The notes: a model not told the origin generated them from the letters alone. 64,000 bases of DNA from Flagellimonas yonaguniensis (GCF_029193885.1 NZ_JARFVB010000006.1:62001-126000), one strand, 5' to 3'; positions 51,634-61,154 are shown, counted from the stretch's first letter. Program-made: numbers and translations.

Positions 51634-52212
51634 ATGGATTCATCAGCCTTGACACAAATTATAGGAACTTTGGTTGATCTGGACCCAAGTGCAAGTTTGG
51701 CACTTGATGCCATTTGCGAACCTCTGTCCTACAAAAAAGGTGATTTTTTGTTCAAAGCTGGCAAAATCCCCCATCACGCTGCATTTATGGTGTCTGGTGT
51801 GGCCCGAGCGTTTTATCTGAACAACAAAGGCAGCGAGTACAATAAAACGTTCTTTTTAAAAAACTCCTTTCCTATGCCGCTGACCGCCTTGATCACTAAA
51901 AAACCTAATAAAATCAATTGTCAAGCTTTGACGGATTGTGAGGTTATCCTCTTCGATTTTTCTGAATTCAAGTCACTCTTTCAAACATATCCGTTGCTCA
52001 AGGATTTTTACATTAAAGCCATTGAGGGCGAATGGATCAAAAAAGAGCAACATGATATTGCCATGGTCACCAATGATGCAACCACGAATTATAATATTTT
52101 TTTGGAGACTTTTCCAGGGTTGGACCAGTTGATTCCACAATATCATATTGCTTCCTATTTGGGTATTACCCCAATACAGCTGAGTAGGATTAGGGCTTCA
52201 TTGTTTAAATAA
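51634..52212 (+). CDS. Crp/Fnr family transcriptional regulator
   Basis: 192 residues. A cyclic-nucleotide-binding beta barrel (about 25-120; GDFLFKAGKIPHHAAFMVSGVARAFY, the later DCEVILFDFSEF) and a C-terminal helix-turn-helix (IPQYHIASYLGITPIQLSRIRASLF). It lacks a clear cAMP phosphate-binding cassette and iron-sulfur cysteines, so the signal is unknown. It is a plausible binder of two palindromes located about 0.6 kb downstream. Confidence 0.9.
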   Translation: MDSSALTQIIGTLVDLDPSASLALDAICEPLSYKKGDFLFKAGKIPHHAAFMVSGVARAFYLNNKGSEYNKTFFLKNSFPMPLTALITKKPNKINCQALTDCEVILFDFSEFKSLFQTYPLLKDFYIKAIEGEWIKKEQHDIAMVTNDATTNYNIFLETFPGLDQLIPQYHIASYLGITPIQLSRIRASLFK

Positions 52213-52238
52213 GCCCTTTTCCGGATTATTTGCTTTCA

Positions 52239-52757
52239 CTAATTGTTATAAGGATTGTCAATAAACCCCGTATGAAACAATTGCCATTGCCCTTCGACCT
52301 TTTTATAAATACTGATAAAGCGCATATCCCTCAAATTTGCTTCGTCCTGTGAGGTTTCGTTATGGAATACTTCTTGTTGTGCATTTAAAAATAGTACGGT
52401 TGAAGCGTCAACAGGAATAAAGGCAATCGGGACAATGGTACTTTTGGTGGCTCTGTTTCCGGCATCGTGCCATTGCTTTACCCTTGCTAGAAAGTCGGCC
52501 CGGTCGGATACTTTGTCATTCGTCATGTACCAATTGGTGTAGTCTGCATGAAAATGTTGTTCGTAGGCCCCGTACCCTTCTTCGGATAAGATCAAAGGAA
52601 TGTTCTCGGCTAAAGCCATGATCTCTTTTTTATCCTGTTCCGATAGGGTAAAGTCCAACAAAGTTACATTCTTTGAACTTTTATCATTTTGGGAACATCC
52701 TAAGGAGCAAAATACCATACAAAGTGAGATCATCTGTTTCATTACATGTGTTTTCAT
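52239..52757 (-). CDS. NTF2/SnoaL-like lipoprotein
   Basis: 172 residues: lipoprotein signal (MVFCSLGCSQ, acylated Cys about 21), then an NTF2-like cone fold of DUF4440/SnoaL type (YEQHFHADYTNWYMTNDK, GQWQLFHTGFID). Exported to the periplasm. Function unknown. It is divergent from the 95-residue membrane protein with a 172 bp regulatory gap. Confidence 0.82.
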   Translation of the reverse strand: MKTHVMKQMISLCMVFCSLGCSQNDKSSKNVTLLDFTLSEQDKKEIMALAENIPLILSEEGYGAYEQHFHADYTNWYMTNDKVSDRADFLARVKQWHDAGNRATKSTIVPIAFIPVDASTVLFLNAQQEVFHNETSQDEANLRDMRFISIYKKVEGQWQLFHTGFIDNPYNN

Positions 52758-52782
52758 ATGTTTTGATTTTTGAATTGTGATA

Positions 52783-52828
52783 CAAATGTCTTTGTTGATG
52801 TCTTGAGAGCTATTAACCTATGTTAATA
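52783..52828 (-). promoter_or_regulatory. operator-like palindrome 1 and weak -7 element for the NTF2-like gene
   Basis: TATTAAC-CTAT-GTTAATA (52811-52828) is a perfect 7-4-7 palindrome centred at 52819.5. On the minus strand GACATTTG (52790-52783), one mismatch to the -7 consensus, starts 29.5 bp from that centre. No -33 box. This geometry fits an activator-dependent promoter. Confidence 0.6.
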
Positions 52829-52860
52829 ATCTGATATTCAATGGAAATAAGCATTTGTTT

Positions 52861-52905
52861 ATTAAAGTATGTTAATGAAATCCACGGTTTCCTACCAGAA
52901 ATTTG
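52861..52905 (+). promoter_or_regulatory. operator-like palindrome 2 and weak -7 element for the 95-residue gene
   Basis: ATTAAA-GTAT-GTTAAT (52861-52876), centre 52868.5. On the plus strand GAAATTTG (52898-52905) starts 29.5 bp downstream of the centre, the same distance as at site 1. Likely TSS near 52912 places the site close to -43. Confidence 0.6.
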
Positions 52906-52929
52906 TCCTAAACATTAAAATCAATAATT

Positions 52930-53217
52930 ATGAAGACATTATTTAATCATCCACTTGCAATTTATTTGGTGGCCGGGATTGCCTGTATGGCCATTATGAT
53001 CATTGTTGACTACATTTTGGGTGCCGAAGCTGAGCATCTCAACGCTTGGGTAATTGTCAATAGATTATTCGGAAACGATATTGGTATTGCAGATAGTTTG
53101 GCTATTCGAAAACTGGGTTTGTTGGGTGCTTTTTTTGTGATGGTACTGGTAAATACCTTTTTAGGAGCAGTGCTTATTCAGCTTGTTCGATTAACAATCA
53201 ACCTTTTTAAAGCTTAG
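52930..53217 (+). CDS. small two-helix membrane protein
   Basis: 95 residues. Hydrophobic segments at about 9-30 and 63-88, with a short polar loop. Not recognised. It begins 4 bp before the SDR gene ends the gap, that is, its stop is 4 bp before the SDR start, so the two form an operon. Its promoter carries operator-like palindrome 2. Confidence 0.75.
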   Translation: MKTLFNHPLAIYLVAGIACMAIMIIVDYILGAEAEHLNAWVIVNRLFGNDIGIADSLAIRKLGLLGAFFVMVLVNTFLGAVLIQLVRLTINLFKA

Positions 53218-53221
53218 CATA

Positions 53222-53944
53222 ATGAAACTTATAGGTAAAACCATTTTGATCACAGGGGGGACATCTGGAATAGGGTTGGAACTGGGGAGTACGCTACTGC
53301 CCAAAAACAAGGTTATTCTTATGGGAAGGAACAAAAACCGATTAAAAGCGCTTAAGGCGGAAGGGTTTGAAATTATTGCGTGCGATTTGGCAAGTGTTGG
53401 GGCCATTGAAAAATGTGTGGTTCAATTGGAAAAGGAATATCCACAATTGGACGTGCTGTTCAATAATGCGGGGATTCAACTCAACTATTCATTTATGGAT
53501 GATATCGTTGGACACGATAAGGTCGTTTCAGAGATCAACACCAATTTTACCGGCCAGGTATTGCTCACAAAATTGCTAATTCCCTTGATGAGCAATTCGG
53601 ACCAGGCATTAATTGTCAATACGACTTCAGCATTGGGCATGGTCCCAAAACAGGATGCATTGATCTACAGTGCCACAAAGGCCGCCATGAGAAGCTTCAA
53701 CTTTGGATTGAAGAAAATCCTGAATACCACGAATATTGATGTCATAGAGCTAATACCCCCTGTTACCGCCACAGCAATGACGGAAGATAGGGATGAGGAC
53801 AAAATGTCCACAACAGATTTGATCAATTCGGTATTGCCACAGATTGAAACAGGAAAACCCATGGCCACCACAGGTAAAATCAGGTTTTTTAATGTTCTAG
53901 GCAAGTTGTTCCCAAATATGGCTTATAAATTAGTGAATTCTTAA
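53222..53944 (+). CDS. short-chain dehydrogenase/reductase, DltE-like
   Basis: NAD(P)-dependent oxidoreductase, 240 residues. Cofactor motif TGGTSGIG (about 10-17), NNAG (about 82-85) and the catalytic YSATK with Y149 and K153; the serine is in NTTSALGM. The NAG motif followed by a long hydrophobic segment resembles the DltE group. Substrate unknown. Second gene of the operon with the 95-residue membrane protein. Confidence 0.9.
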   Translation: MKLIGKTILITGGTSGIGLELGSTLLPKNKVILMGRNKNRLKALKAEGFEIIACDLASVGAIEKCVVQLEKEYPQLDVLFNNAGIQLNYSFMDDIVGHDKVVSEINTNFTGQVLLTKLLIPLMSNSDQALIVNTTSALGMVPKQDALIYSATKAAMRSFNFGLKKILNTTNIDVIELIPPVTATAMTEDRDEDKMSTTDLINSVLPQIETGKPMATTGKIRFFNVLGKLFPNMAYKLVNS

Positions 53945-53958
53945 GAAGTAACAGGGCG

Positions 53959-55062
53959 CTAGGGAATCTGTACTGGAAAAAACAGTGCAATTGGTGCTGA
54001 GCGTCCTTCCAATTCCATATCACCCAAAGAAACAAAATTGATATGTTCAGGGACTGCAATTTTTTGCCGCAACACATCCGAAACTACTATATCTCGGTCA
54101 AATTGTTTACATAATTTTTGAATGCGGGCCGTGACATTTAAAACATCGCCAGTAAAAAAGATTTCCTTTTTTAGAGCGCCAATTTCCCCAGTGGTCACTT
54201 TACCCATGTGCAATCCTGCCCTAAAGGATGGTGCCACACCATAGGTCTCCTCAAAATAAGTGGATTTCTTTTGTAGACTTTGCTTCATGGCGTAAAAGCA
54301 GTGCAAACAGTTTTGGTTTTGTAGCCCTTCTTGTTGTTCCCATGTAATCACTATTTCATCACCGATATATTGGTATACTTCGCCATGGTATTGAATGATG
54401 GAACCGGAAAGTTGATTGTAGTAATCCCTCAAGAACTTAAAATAATTCTGGTGTCCCAATTTTTCTGCCAATGATGTTGATGACTTCATATCCAAAAACA
54501 TAAAAACACGGGATTCCTCTTCAGGATGATGGTATTTGCCCGAAAAAAAGTTGAGCAATACATTATGTCCTAGATGCTCGCTGATACCCGAGTAAAGTAG
54601 TGAAACAAAAATGCTGAAGGCCAACGAGACCATGGTGCTCAAAAAAGTGGGGCTTACGATATAGTTCGAAAATTTGTGCCAAACTTGGGTGTCCATAATC
54701 GGGGATTGAAGCTCAATGCTTGCTGCAATGGGGAAGGTTACAAGGTTGATGACCAGCATAAACAAAAGGTAAAACCCCATTTTATATAGGGTTTTTTGCC
54801 AAAATGCCTTGTGTTTAAAAAGCTTGCCCAACCAAAGCACTTCTACCGCGCCCATTGCGATGCCCACCAGAAAAACAGTGAGCGAGGCAAACAAAAAAAT
54901 ACTCCAGGTCACTGTAATATCGGTTTCAGGCCGTTGATTTTCATACCCCGTGGCCATGGACTCTATGAACAGGATGAACCAGCTCAACACCAGCCAAATA
55001 ATCCCAAAGGGTAGAATACGCTTTAGATGGTAACGAAGCCTAGGGTTGGAAAAGTGGGTCAT
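53959..55062 (-). CDS. membrane-bound class III adenylate/guanylate cyclase
   Basis: 367 residues. Four N-terminal transmembrane helices (about 16-36, 52-75, 92-115 and 138-160), then a class III cyclase domain (about 180-367). Metal residues D191 (FLDMKSS) and D235 (GDEIVITW), and transition-state residues N309 and R313 (VLNVTARIQ) are present, so it should be active. The nucleotide preference cannot be read. Possible source of cyclic nucleotide for Crp/Fnr-type regulators. Confidence 0.9.
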   Translation of the reverse strand: MTHFSNPRLRYHLKRILPFGIIWLVLSWFILFIESMATGYENQRPETDITVTWSIFLFASLTVFLVGIAMGAVEVLWLGKLFKHKAFWQKTLYKMGFYLLFMLVINLVTFPIAASIELQSPIMDTQVWHKFSNYIVSPTFLSTMVSLAFSIFVSLLYSGISEHLGHNVLLNFFSGKYHHPEEESRVFMFLDMKSSTSLAEKLGHQNYFKFLRDYYNQLSGSIIQYHGEVYQYIGDEIVITWEQQEGLQNQNCLHCFYAMKQSLQKKSTYFEETYGVAPSFRAGLHMGKVTTGEIGALKKEIFFTGDVLNVTARIQKLCKQFDRDIVVSDVLRQKIAVPEHINFVSLGDMELEGRSAPIALFFPVQIP

Positions 55063-55198
55063 GCAGTAAAGGTAGCGTGAATTTGGTTTTAATCGTGGGG
55101 TTTGATTGTCAAAACCTTGTCTGAAAGTTGAAGAAGTTGTGATAGATATATCAATTTAGCGAAATTATTCGATAGATCAGGTGGATAAATCACTACTT

Positions 55199-55206
55199 TA
55201 GATTTG
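55199..55206 (+). promoter_or_regulatory. -7 element before the propionyl-CoA synthetase-like gene
   Basis: TAGATTTG, a full -7 match, about 100 bp before the ATG at 55306; long AT-rich leader follows. Weak -33. Confidence 0.4.
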
Positions 55207-55305
55207 TTTTACTTTCAATGATTTCATTTTCAGTCTTTTGAAAATGTAATTTCATAAGAGGTTATAATCAAACATGCGCACATAAACTATTCAAACTACA
55301 TTAAG

Positions 55306-57231
55306 ATGGCGAAGATTAACTATGCACAGGAATTCAATCGCTCCATCAAGGATCCCGATAACTTCTGGATGGAGCAGGCGGCCAATATCAATTGGTTCCA
55401 AAAACCGCAAAGAGCATTGACCAAAGATGAAAATGGCTTTTATCACTGGTTCAAAGGTGGTAAACTCAACACTTCATACTTGGCCCTCGATGCCCATATT
55501 GAAAATGGACGGGGAGACGACATTGCACTTATTTACGATTCCCCTGTTACGCAAACGATTGAGAAGTTTACCTATTTGGAACTTCGTGATCGAGTGAGCC
55601 GGTTGGCGGGAGGTATGAAGCGCTTAGGAGTCGAAAAAGGTAATACGGTCATTATCTACATGCCCATGATTCCCCAGGCCGTGGTTTCCATGCTGGCCTG
55701 TGCAAGATTGGGGGCCGTGCATTCGGTGGTGTTTGGGGGTTTTGCCCCACACGAGCTGGCCATTCGCATTGATGATGCAAAACCTAAATTGATCATTACG
55801 GCAACTTCTGGCATCGAGGTTGATCGTATCATTCCATATAAACCCATGGTGGACGAGGCCATTAAAATGGCAACGCACACTCCCGAAAATGTGATTGTGT
55901 ACAATAGACGGCTCGGAGCTGCCCGCCCCGATGGCGAGAATGATATTGACTACGCCACTCTAATGAAAATTGCAGATCCGGTCAGGTGCATTGAGGTGGA
56001 TGCCACCGACCCATTGTACATTCTTTACACATCAGGAACCACAGGAAAACCCAAGGGGATTATCCGTGATAATGGAGGGCATGCAGTGGCCATGCATTAC
56101 AGCATGAAACATATTTATGGTGTTAACCCTCGAGAGGTGTTCTGGGCCGCTAGCGATGTGGGTTGGGTCGTTGGACATAGCTATATAGTCTATGCGCCAT
56201 TGATATATGGTTGTACCACGATTCTTTTTGAAGGTAAACCAGTTAGAACTCCCGATGCATCCACTTTTTGGCGTGTGATCAGTGATCACGAAGTAAAAGT
56301 GATGTTCACGGCGCCAACAGCCATAAGGGCCATAAAAAAGGAAGACCCACAAGGTGATTTTGTCAAACAATTTGATATGAGCGGTCTACGGTATTTGTTC
56401 TTGGCTGGAGAACGTTGCGACGTTTCCACCTTGAACTGGGCTGGAGAAAAATTGGATGTGCCCGTGATCGATCATTGGTGGCAGACCGAGACAGGTTGGC
56501 CCATAGTTGCCAATATGATGGGGTTTGAACAACCGTTTGATGTGAAGCCTGGTTCCGCAACAAAAGCTGTTTGTGGTTACGATGTGCTGATATTGCGGGA
56601 AGATGGTACTCCCTGCCATCCTGACGAAGAGGGCTACGTTGCTGTGAAACTGCCATTGCCCCCAGGTACTTTACCCAATCTTTGGAACGATACCGAAAGA
56701 TTCATCAAGGGATACCTGACTAAGTTTGATGGCTATTATTTCTCTGGAGATGGAGGGTATATCGATGAAAAAGGATATGTGTTCATCACAGGAAGGGTAG
56801 ACGATATCATTAATGTGGCAGGCCATCGTTTGTCCACGGCCGAAATGGAGGAAGTGGTTGCCAAGCATCCAGATGTGGCCGAATGCTGCGTAGTTGGAAT
56901 AGCAGATGACCTAAAAGGTCAGATTCCGTTGGCCATTACGGTTTTGAAGTCGGGGGCCAACATCGAAAGTTTTCAATTACAATCGGAAGTGGTAAGCGAT
57001 GTCCGAAAGGAAATCGGTCCTGTTGCCTCTTTAAAAAAGGTGCTGGTCGCAGAGCGATTGCCAAAGACCCGTTCGGGCAAAATACTTCGCAAAGTAATCA
57101 GGGCCATTGCCGATGGCAAGGAATTTACTGTTCCATCGACCATTGACGACCCAGAAATATTAACAGAGATTCAAAAGTTGTTCCAAGACCAAATGGTCGG
57201 TTCGTTCAACCAAAAAGCCAAAACCACATAA
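55306..57231 (+). CDS. propionyl-CoA synthetase-like short-chain acyl-CoA synthetase
   Basis: Adenylates and ligates short-chain fatty acids to CoA. 641 residues. ANL motifs: LYILYTSGTTGKPKGII (P-loop, about 244-260), QTETGWPIV, YYFSGDGGYID and the A10 lysine K592 (PKTRSGKILRK), which is a regulatory acetylation site in relatives. ASDVGWVVGHSYIVYAPL is the segment I associate with PrpE/ACSS3 (propionate) rather than AcsA, but acetate use is possible. No propionate-pathway genes are adjacent. Confidence 0.88.
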   Translation: MAKINYAQEFNRSIKDPDNFWMEQAANINWFQKPQRALTKDENGFYHWFKGGKLNTSYLALDAHIENGRGDDIALIYDSPVTQTIEKFTYLELRDRVSRLAGGMKRLGVEKGNTVIIYMPMIPQAVVSMLACARLGAVHSVVFGGFAPHELAIRIDDAKPKLIITATSGIEVDRIIPYKPMVDEAIKMATHTPENVIVYNRRLGAARPDGENDIDYATLMKIADPVRCIEVDATDPLYILYTSGTTGKPKGIIRDNGGHAVAMHYSMKHIYGVNPREVFWAASDVGWVVGHSYIVYAPLIYGCTTILFEGKPVRTPDASTFWRVISDHEVKVMFTAPTAIRAIKKEDPQGDFVKQFDMSGLRYLFLAGERCDVSTLNWAGEKLDVPVIDHWWQTETGWPIVANMMGFEQPFDVKPGSATKAVCGYDVLILREDGTPCHPDEEGYVAVKLPLPPGTLPNLWNDTERFIKGYLTKFDGYYFSGDGGYIDEKGYVFITGRVDDIINVAGHRLSTAEMEEVVAKHPDVAECCVVGIADDLKGQIPLAITVLKSGANIESFQLQSEVVSDVRKEIGPVASLKKVLVAERLPKTRSGKILRKVIRAIADGKEFTVPSTIDDPEILTEIQKLFQDQMVGSFNQKAKTT

Positions 57232-57257
57232 ATGGACTGGTCTGGAATACTACTTCC

Positions 57258-60200
57258 TTAGTTTTTGTTTACCCGGAAGGTTGTGTTTCTATTGGTGATC
57301 ACTCGCCCTGATCTGACTGATAAAGTAGCTTCATCCGATGTTAGTGCAGTGCAACTGCCAGAGCTGTTCGATACCATTACCCGGAAAATATAACTGTCCA
57401 TATTGGTGTCTGGGGTGTTTACGGTTAGGTTGGCAGTTTGTGTGCCGGTATATTCAGTACCATCCACGATAGGGGAGAAATTACTTCCTCCATCGGTGCT
57501 GACTTGCCATTGATAGGTGTCGATATTCGATGCTATTATTGTAAACGTTCCATTATTGCCCACAAATACCGTTTGATCGGTAGGTTGGGATGATATGGAA
57601 AAAGGTGTAATTGTAATAGTCTGTTCTACATCCAATGTGTTTCCAGAGGCATCGGTAATCCGGTAGGTTCGTGTAATAATTTCTGGGTTGCTGCCACCGT
57701 CGCTTACATCGCTTACAAAAGTCACTGTTGGGCTAGGATCACAGTTATCTGCTTCATCCGTTATCACGGTTACATCCGGTAAGGGAATATCTGCAGCACA
57801 ATTCACTGAAATTGGAGGGGGTGCACTTGCCGTAGGAGCAGTTGTTTCAACCGTAATCGTGGTTGTGGCAGCCAAATCCGGGTAAGGTGGGTCTCCTGGC
57901 ATACCACCATACTCCACCAAATATCCTTTGGGTTGATAATCGCCACTTGCGGCCCCTGTATTGGAAAGATCGTTCCATGAGCCAGGCAAACCAACTCCAG
58001 GAGCTGTGATATGTGCGTAATCTTCGTCACCGGAGTTATTGGGTTCCCCTGAGTTCCAAAATTCATAGTCGTAGGCTGTTCCACCAGCATTGCCACGCCA
58101 GAACAAAGTTCCTGCTTCTGGCCCTGTTACCCAGTACCAATCGCCTTCAGTGGTGGCATCACTGGCCCCGATCCAACCTGCTCCGGGAGCCTGGGATCCC
58201 AATAGATCAGATTCATCTTGTATGGAAATGGTGGCCAAATACCCTTGAAGACCGTAAAAAGTTCGTAGTTCCGCAGCTGCCTTTGCAGCTGACCATGTGA
58301 TTCCCAACGAAGGAACATATTCATAATAATGTCCTGTGGAAGCCAGATAATTGGCCTCGTTCATCACTATGGAAAAGGTTCGGGTGTCTCCGGAAGATAC
58401 AGTGGCTGTAGTTTCAAATTCCACTGCTGCAATGGCTGCCTCAAATTCTGCCAAAGTAGTGGGTCCGGTTAAGGTGAGTTTTCCTTCAGAGGTATCCCAA
58501 CTTGCTGTGATGTTCGGATGCGTTCCTGTAAGATTCAATACATCACCGGTTACATCATAATTAGATGAAATTTGGATAAAAACAGCATCCAATGTACTAC
58601 TGTCCGGATCGGTAATGGATACACTTTCCACTATGGCAATGGCATTACCTGGGCACAAAACCTGATCGCCGGTTGCGGTTATGGAAGGAGGCTCGTCTTC
58701 ATTCACCGTGTCATCCCTAAAGTCCAAATCTCCACCAGAACCGAGGTCTCCATCAGAATCGGGCAACATTTGTGTGCCACCTGTTGTATTGGTGGGGTCA
58801 TCAATATTCCCTCCTGGATCGCTGTAACCGGTTGAAGTGTCCATATTGTCATCGAGTCCATCCCCGTCACTATCACTGCCTGATAAGGTTAGGGCAGCTT
58901 CGGTGGTATCGTTGGTGCCATCATTGTCGGAATCGGTATCCAAGAAATCTGGTGTACCATCTCCATCCGTATCGACATAGGCAATTCCAGCGGTTTCATA
59001 ATTGTTGTCCAAACCATCGTTGTCGGAATCATTGCCGCTTGGGGAGGTGTATCCAGTGGAGGACTGTGCTTCAACATTGTCTGGAATGCCATCACCATCA
59101 CTGTCCAGATCTTGGTAGTTGGGAATACCGTCACCGTCAGTATCTATTGTGCTACAATCCAAGGAACCTGGATAGCTGGCACCATACACTCTTGCTCCCA
59201 CGTTCCATGCTATAACTTTAATGTATTGCAAACCACTTCCACTTACGGTAAAAGTCACTTCCTGAATGGAACCAGGTGTGATACCACCAGCTTCGTACAA
59301 CCATCCGTTGTTTCCTCCGGCGGCAGTGGAACGTTGTATTTGCATATTGGTACTTGATACGGCCGGGTCGGCACCTAAAAATACACTAACGGTGGTTCCG
59401 TCTGGAATTGGATTGGCAAATCGCAGTAATATTTCAGATTGATCCTCATAGGTATAAACTGAGTTATAGGCGTAGGTAGTCCCTGGACTACCCTGGGCAT
59501 TGGCAGGATCTCTAAAATATTGAACATTGGTGGCTGTCTGCACAAAATTACCGCTAATTCCCCCGCATTCATCAACGTCCAATATGCCATCGTTGTCATC
59601 GTCAATATCCACAGAATCGGGTACCCCATCTCCGTCAAGGTCAGTACTGGCCCCATTACAATTGGAATACAATTTGGTAAACGGAATATTCTGCTTGGAA
59701 ACGGACGGCCCTTGATACTGCACGGTCAACGATTCCCCACCTCCATTTTCGAAAAAGAGAACGGTAATGTCATGCAAACCCGTAGTGAGGGTAATGTTTC
59801 CAGATCGTTCTTGACTGCCGTGAGCACCATCATTATTGACGACTTGAGTCCCATCAATATAGAGTTTGGAACCATCGTCCGAATTGGTATAAAAAGTATA
59901 GGAACCTTCGGTGTCTATTTGGATGTAGCCGTTATATCGAATACTGAAATTGTCAGTATCCCCGGGATCTTCTTGGTTTTGTAGGTCATCCACATCAAAA
60001 CTGGTATAGGTGCCTGACCCCAAATATCCTGATGTTGGGATATTGTCTACCGAGTTGCCAGAAGGCGAGCTATCGTAAAACTCAAAATCCACTTCGCCAT
60101 TACAAAGGTCCAATGTGCCTTGAACAGCAACATTGTCTATATAATAATATTCATTGCTTGCGGTATTGTAAAAACGTACCCTAATTTCTAAAGTAGAGCC

Positions 60201-61154
60201 TGTGGTGGCTAGGTTTACGGTATAAGAAGAATTTAAAGGGTCGTATGGGCTGGAATCTCCCGAAGCATTTTCAAACTGCACCCACGAACCGCCGTCGATT
60301 CGATATTCTCCTATGAAATAGTCCGTTCCTTGTTCAAATTGACTGGTGTCGGCCTGTGTGTCCACATCCAAGCTAAAGCTCACATCGGTATATTTATATA
60401 TGTTGATGGGATCGGTCTGCCATGTGCTTTCCGTACCAAGATCATTGGCTTCGATTCTATTGTTCTGTACTTCCAAATTCCCAGAGCCACTTGTATCCCA
60501 GTCTGATGCAGAGGACCCAGTTGCTGTTCCATTGCCCGTTCCATTGGAATACCCGTTGAAATCCTCACTCCAAATGCCATTTGTTGACGAAGAGGAGAAA
60601 CCTTCAACCAGTACATTGTCTATATAATATCGCTCGTTTCCAGAATTATTATACATCCTCACGCGTATTTCCAAAGTGGAGCCCGTGGTAGCTAAATTTA
60701 CGGTGTAAGACGGACCCAAAGGGTCCGAGTTGGAGCCTGAAACGTCTACAAATTCTATCCAAGATCCTCCATCAACGCGATACTCCCCAGTAAAATAATC
60801 GGTGTTTTCAAATCGATTTGCTTGATAAACAGATGCATCCATACTAAAGCTTACACTTGTATAGCCGTAAATATTAATGGTCTCAGTTTCCCAAGTGCTT
60901 TCAGAATCCAAGTTTCGACCTTGTATCACATTTCCTTGGACATTTAACCTTCCAGTATTGTTAGTGGACCAATCAGATGCAGAAGCCCCAGTGGCCGTGC
61001 CACTTGAGGTGTTGTTGTTGTAATTGAAATCTTCACTCCAGAGGGTGGTTTGGGAAAAAGCTAAGGAGGTGCCCATAAGGAAAAGGGCCAATACTGGCAT
61101 CCAACCATGAAAATAACGACTGGTTTTTACCTTAAAGAACGAGGTTGTGCCCAT
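57258..61154 (-). CDS. large secreted mosaic adhesin with PA14, thrombospondin-3, C-type-lectin and Ig-like modules
   Basis: 1298 residues, signal peptide about 1-35. Module order: two tandem beta-sandwich copies (about 39-190 and 195-350, strongly similar), PA14-like domain (about 353-495), short thrombospondin-type-3 calcium repeats (about 502-530), an unnamed beta domain (about 535-680), a second run of DxDGDG repeats (about 683-820), a cadherin-like domain (about 835-935), a C-type-lectin-like domain (about 941-1080), an HYR-like domain (about 1110-1178) and an Ig-like domain (about 1180-1285). It ends NRNTTFRVNKN with no recognisable type IX secretion C-terminal domain. Likely glycan or surface binding. 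Confidence 0.88.
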   Translation of the reverse strand: MGTTSFFKVKTSRYFHGWMPVLALFLMGTSLAFSQTTLWSEDFNYNNNTSSGTATGASASDWSTNNTGRLNVQGNVIQGRNLDSESTWETETINIYGYTSVSFSMDASVYQANRFENTDYFTGEYRVDGGSWIEFVDVSGSNSDPLGPSYTVNLATTGSTLEIRVRMYNNSGNERYYIDNVLVEGFSSSSTNGIWSEDFNGYSNGTGNGTATGSSASDWDTSGSGNLEVQNNRIEANDLGTESTWQTDPINIYKYTDVSFSLDVDTQADTSQFEQGTDYFIGEYRIDGGSWVQFENASGDSSPYDPLNSSYTVNLATTGSTLEIRVRFYNTASNEYYYIDNVAVQGTLDLCNGEVDFEFYDSSPSGNSVDNIPTSGYLGSGTYTSFDVDDLQNQEDPGDTDNFSIRYNGYIQIDTEGSYTFYTNSDDGSKLYIDGTQVVNNDGAHGSQERSGNITLTTGLHDITVLFFENGGGESLTVQYQGPSVSKQNIPFTKLYSNCNGASTDLDGDGVPDSVDIDDDNDGILDVDECGGISGNFVQTATNVQYFRDPANAQGSPGTTYAYNSVYTYEDQSEILLRFANPIPDGTTVSVFLGADPAVSSTNMQIQRSTAAGGNNGWLYEAGGITPGSIQEVTFTVSGSGLQYIKVIAWNVGARVYGASYPGSLDCSTIDTDGDGIPNYQDLDSDGDGIPDNVEAQSSTGYTSPSGNDSDNDGLDNNYETAGIAYVDTDGDGTPDFLDTDSDNDGTNDTTEAALTLSGSDSDGDGLDDNMDTSTGYSDPGGNIDDPTNTTGGTQMLPDSDGDLGSGGDLDFRDDTVNEDEPPSITATGDQVLCPGNAIAIVESVSITDPDSSTLDAVFIQISSNYDVTGDVLNLTGTHPNITASWDTSEGKLTLTGPTTLAEFEAAIAAVEFETTATVSSGDTRTFSIVMNEANYLASTGHYYEYVPSLGITWSAAKAAAELRTFYGLQGYLATISIQDESDLLGSQAPGAGWIGASDATTEGDWYWVTGPEAGTLFWRGNAGGTAYDYEFWNSGEPNNSGDEDYAHITAPGVGLPGSWNDLSNTGAASGDYQPKGYLVEYGGMPGDPPYPDLAATTTITVETTAPTASAPPPISVNCAADIPLPDVTVITDEADNCDPSPTVTFVSDVSDGGSNPEIITRTYRITDASGNTLDVEQTITITPFSISSQPTDQTVFVGNNGTFTIIASNIDTYQWQVSTDGGSNFSPIVDGTEYTGTQTANLTVNTPDTNMDSYIFRVMVSNSSGSCTALTSDEATLSVRSGRVITNRNTTFRVNKN

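Noticed and set aside
57258..57300. Possible frameshift truncating the adhesin before a type IX sorting domain
   Set aside because: The 26 bp to the next gene leaves no room for a missing domain, and the neighbouring gene is intact. Absence of the domain is reported as an observation, not as a broken gene.
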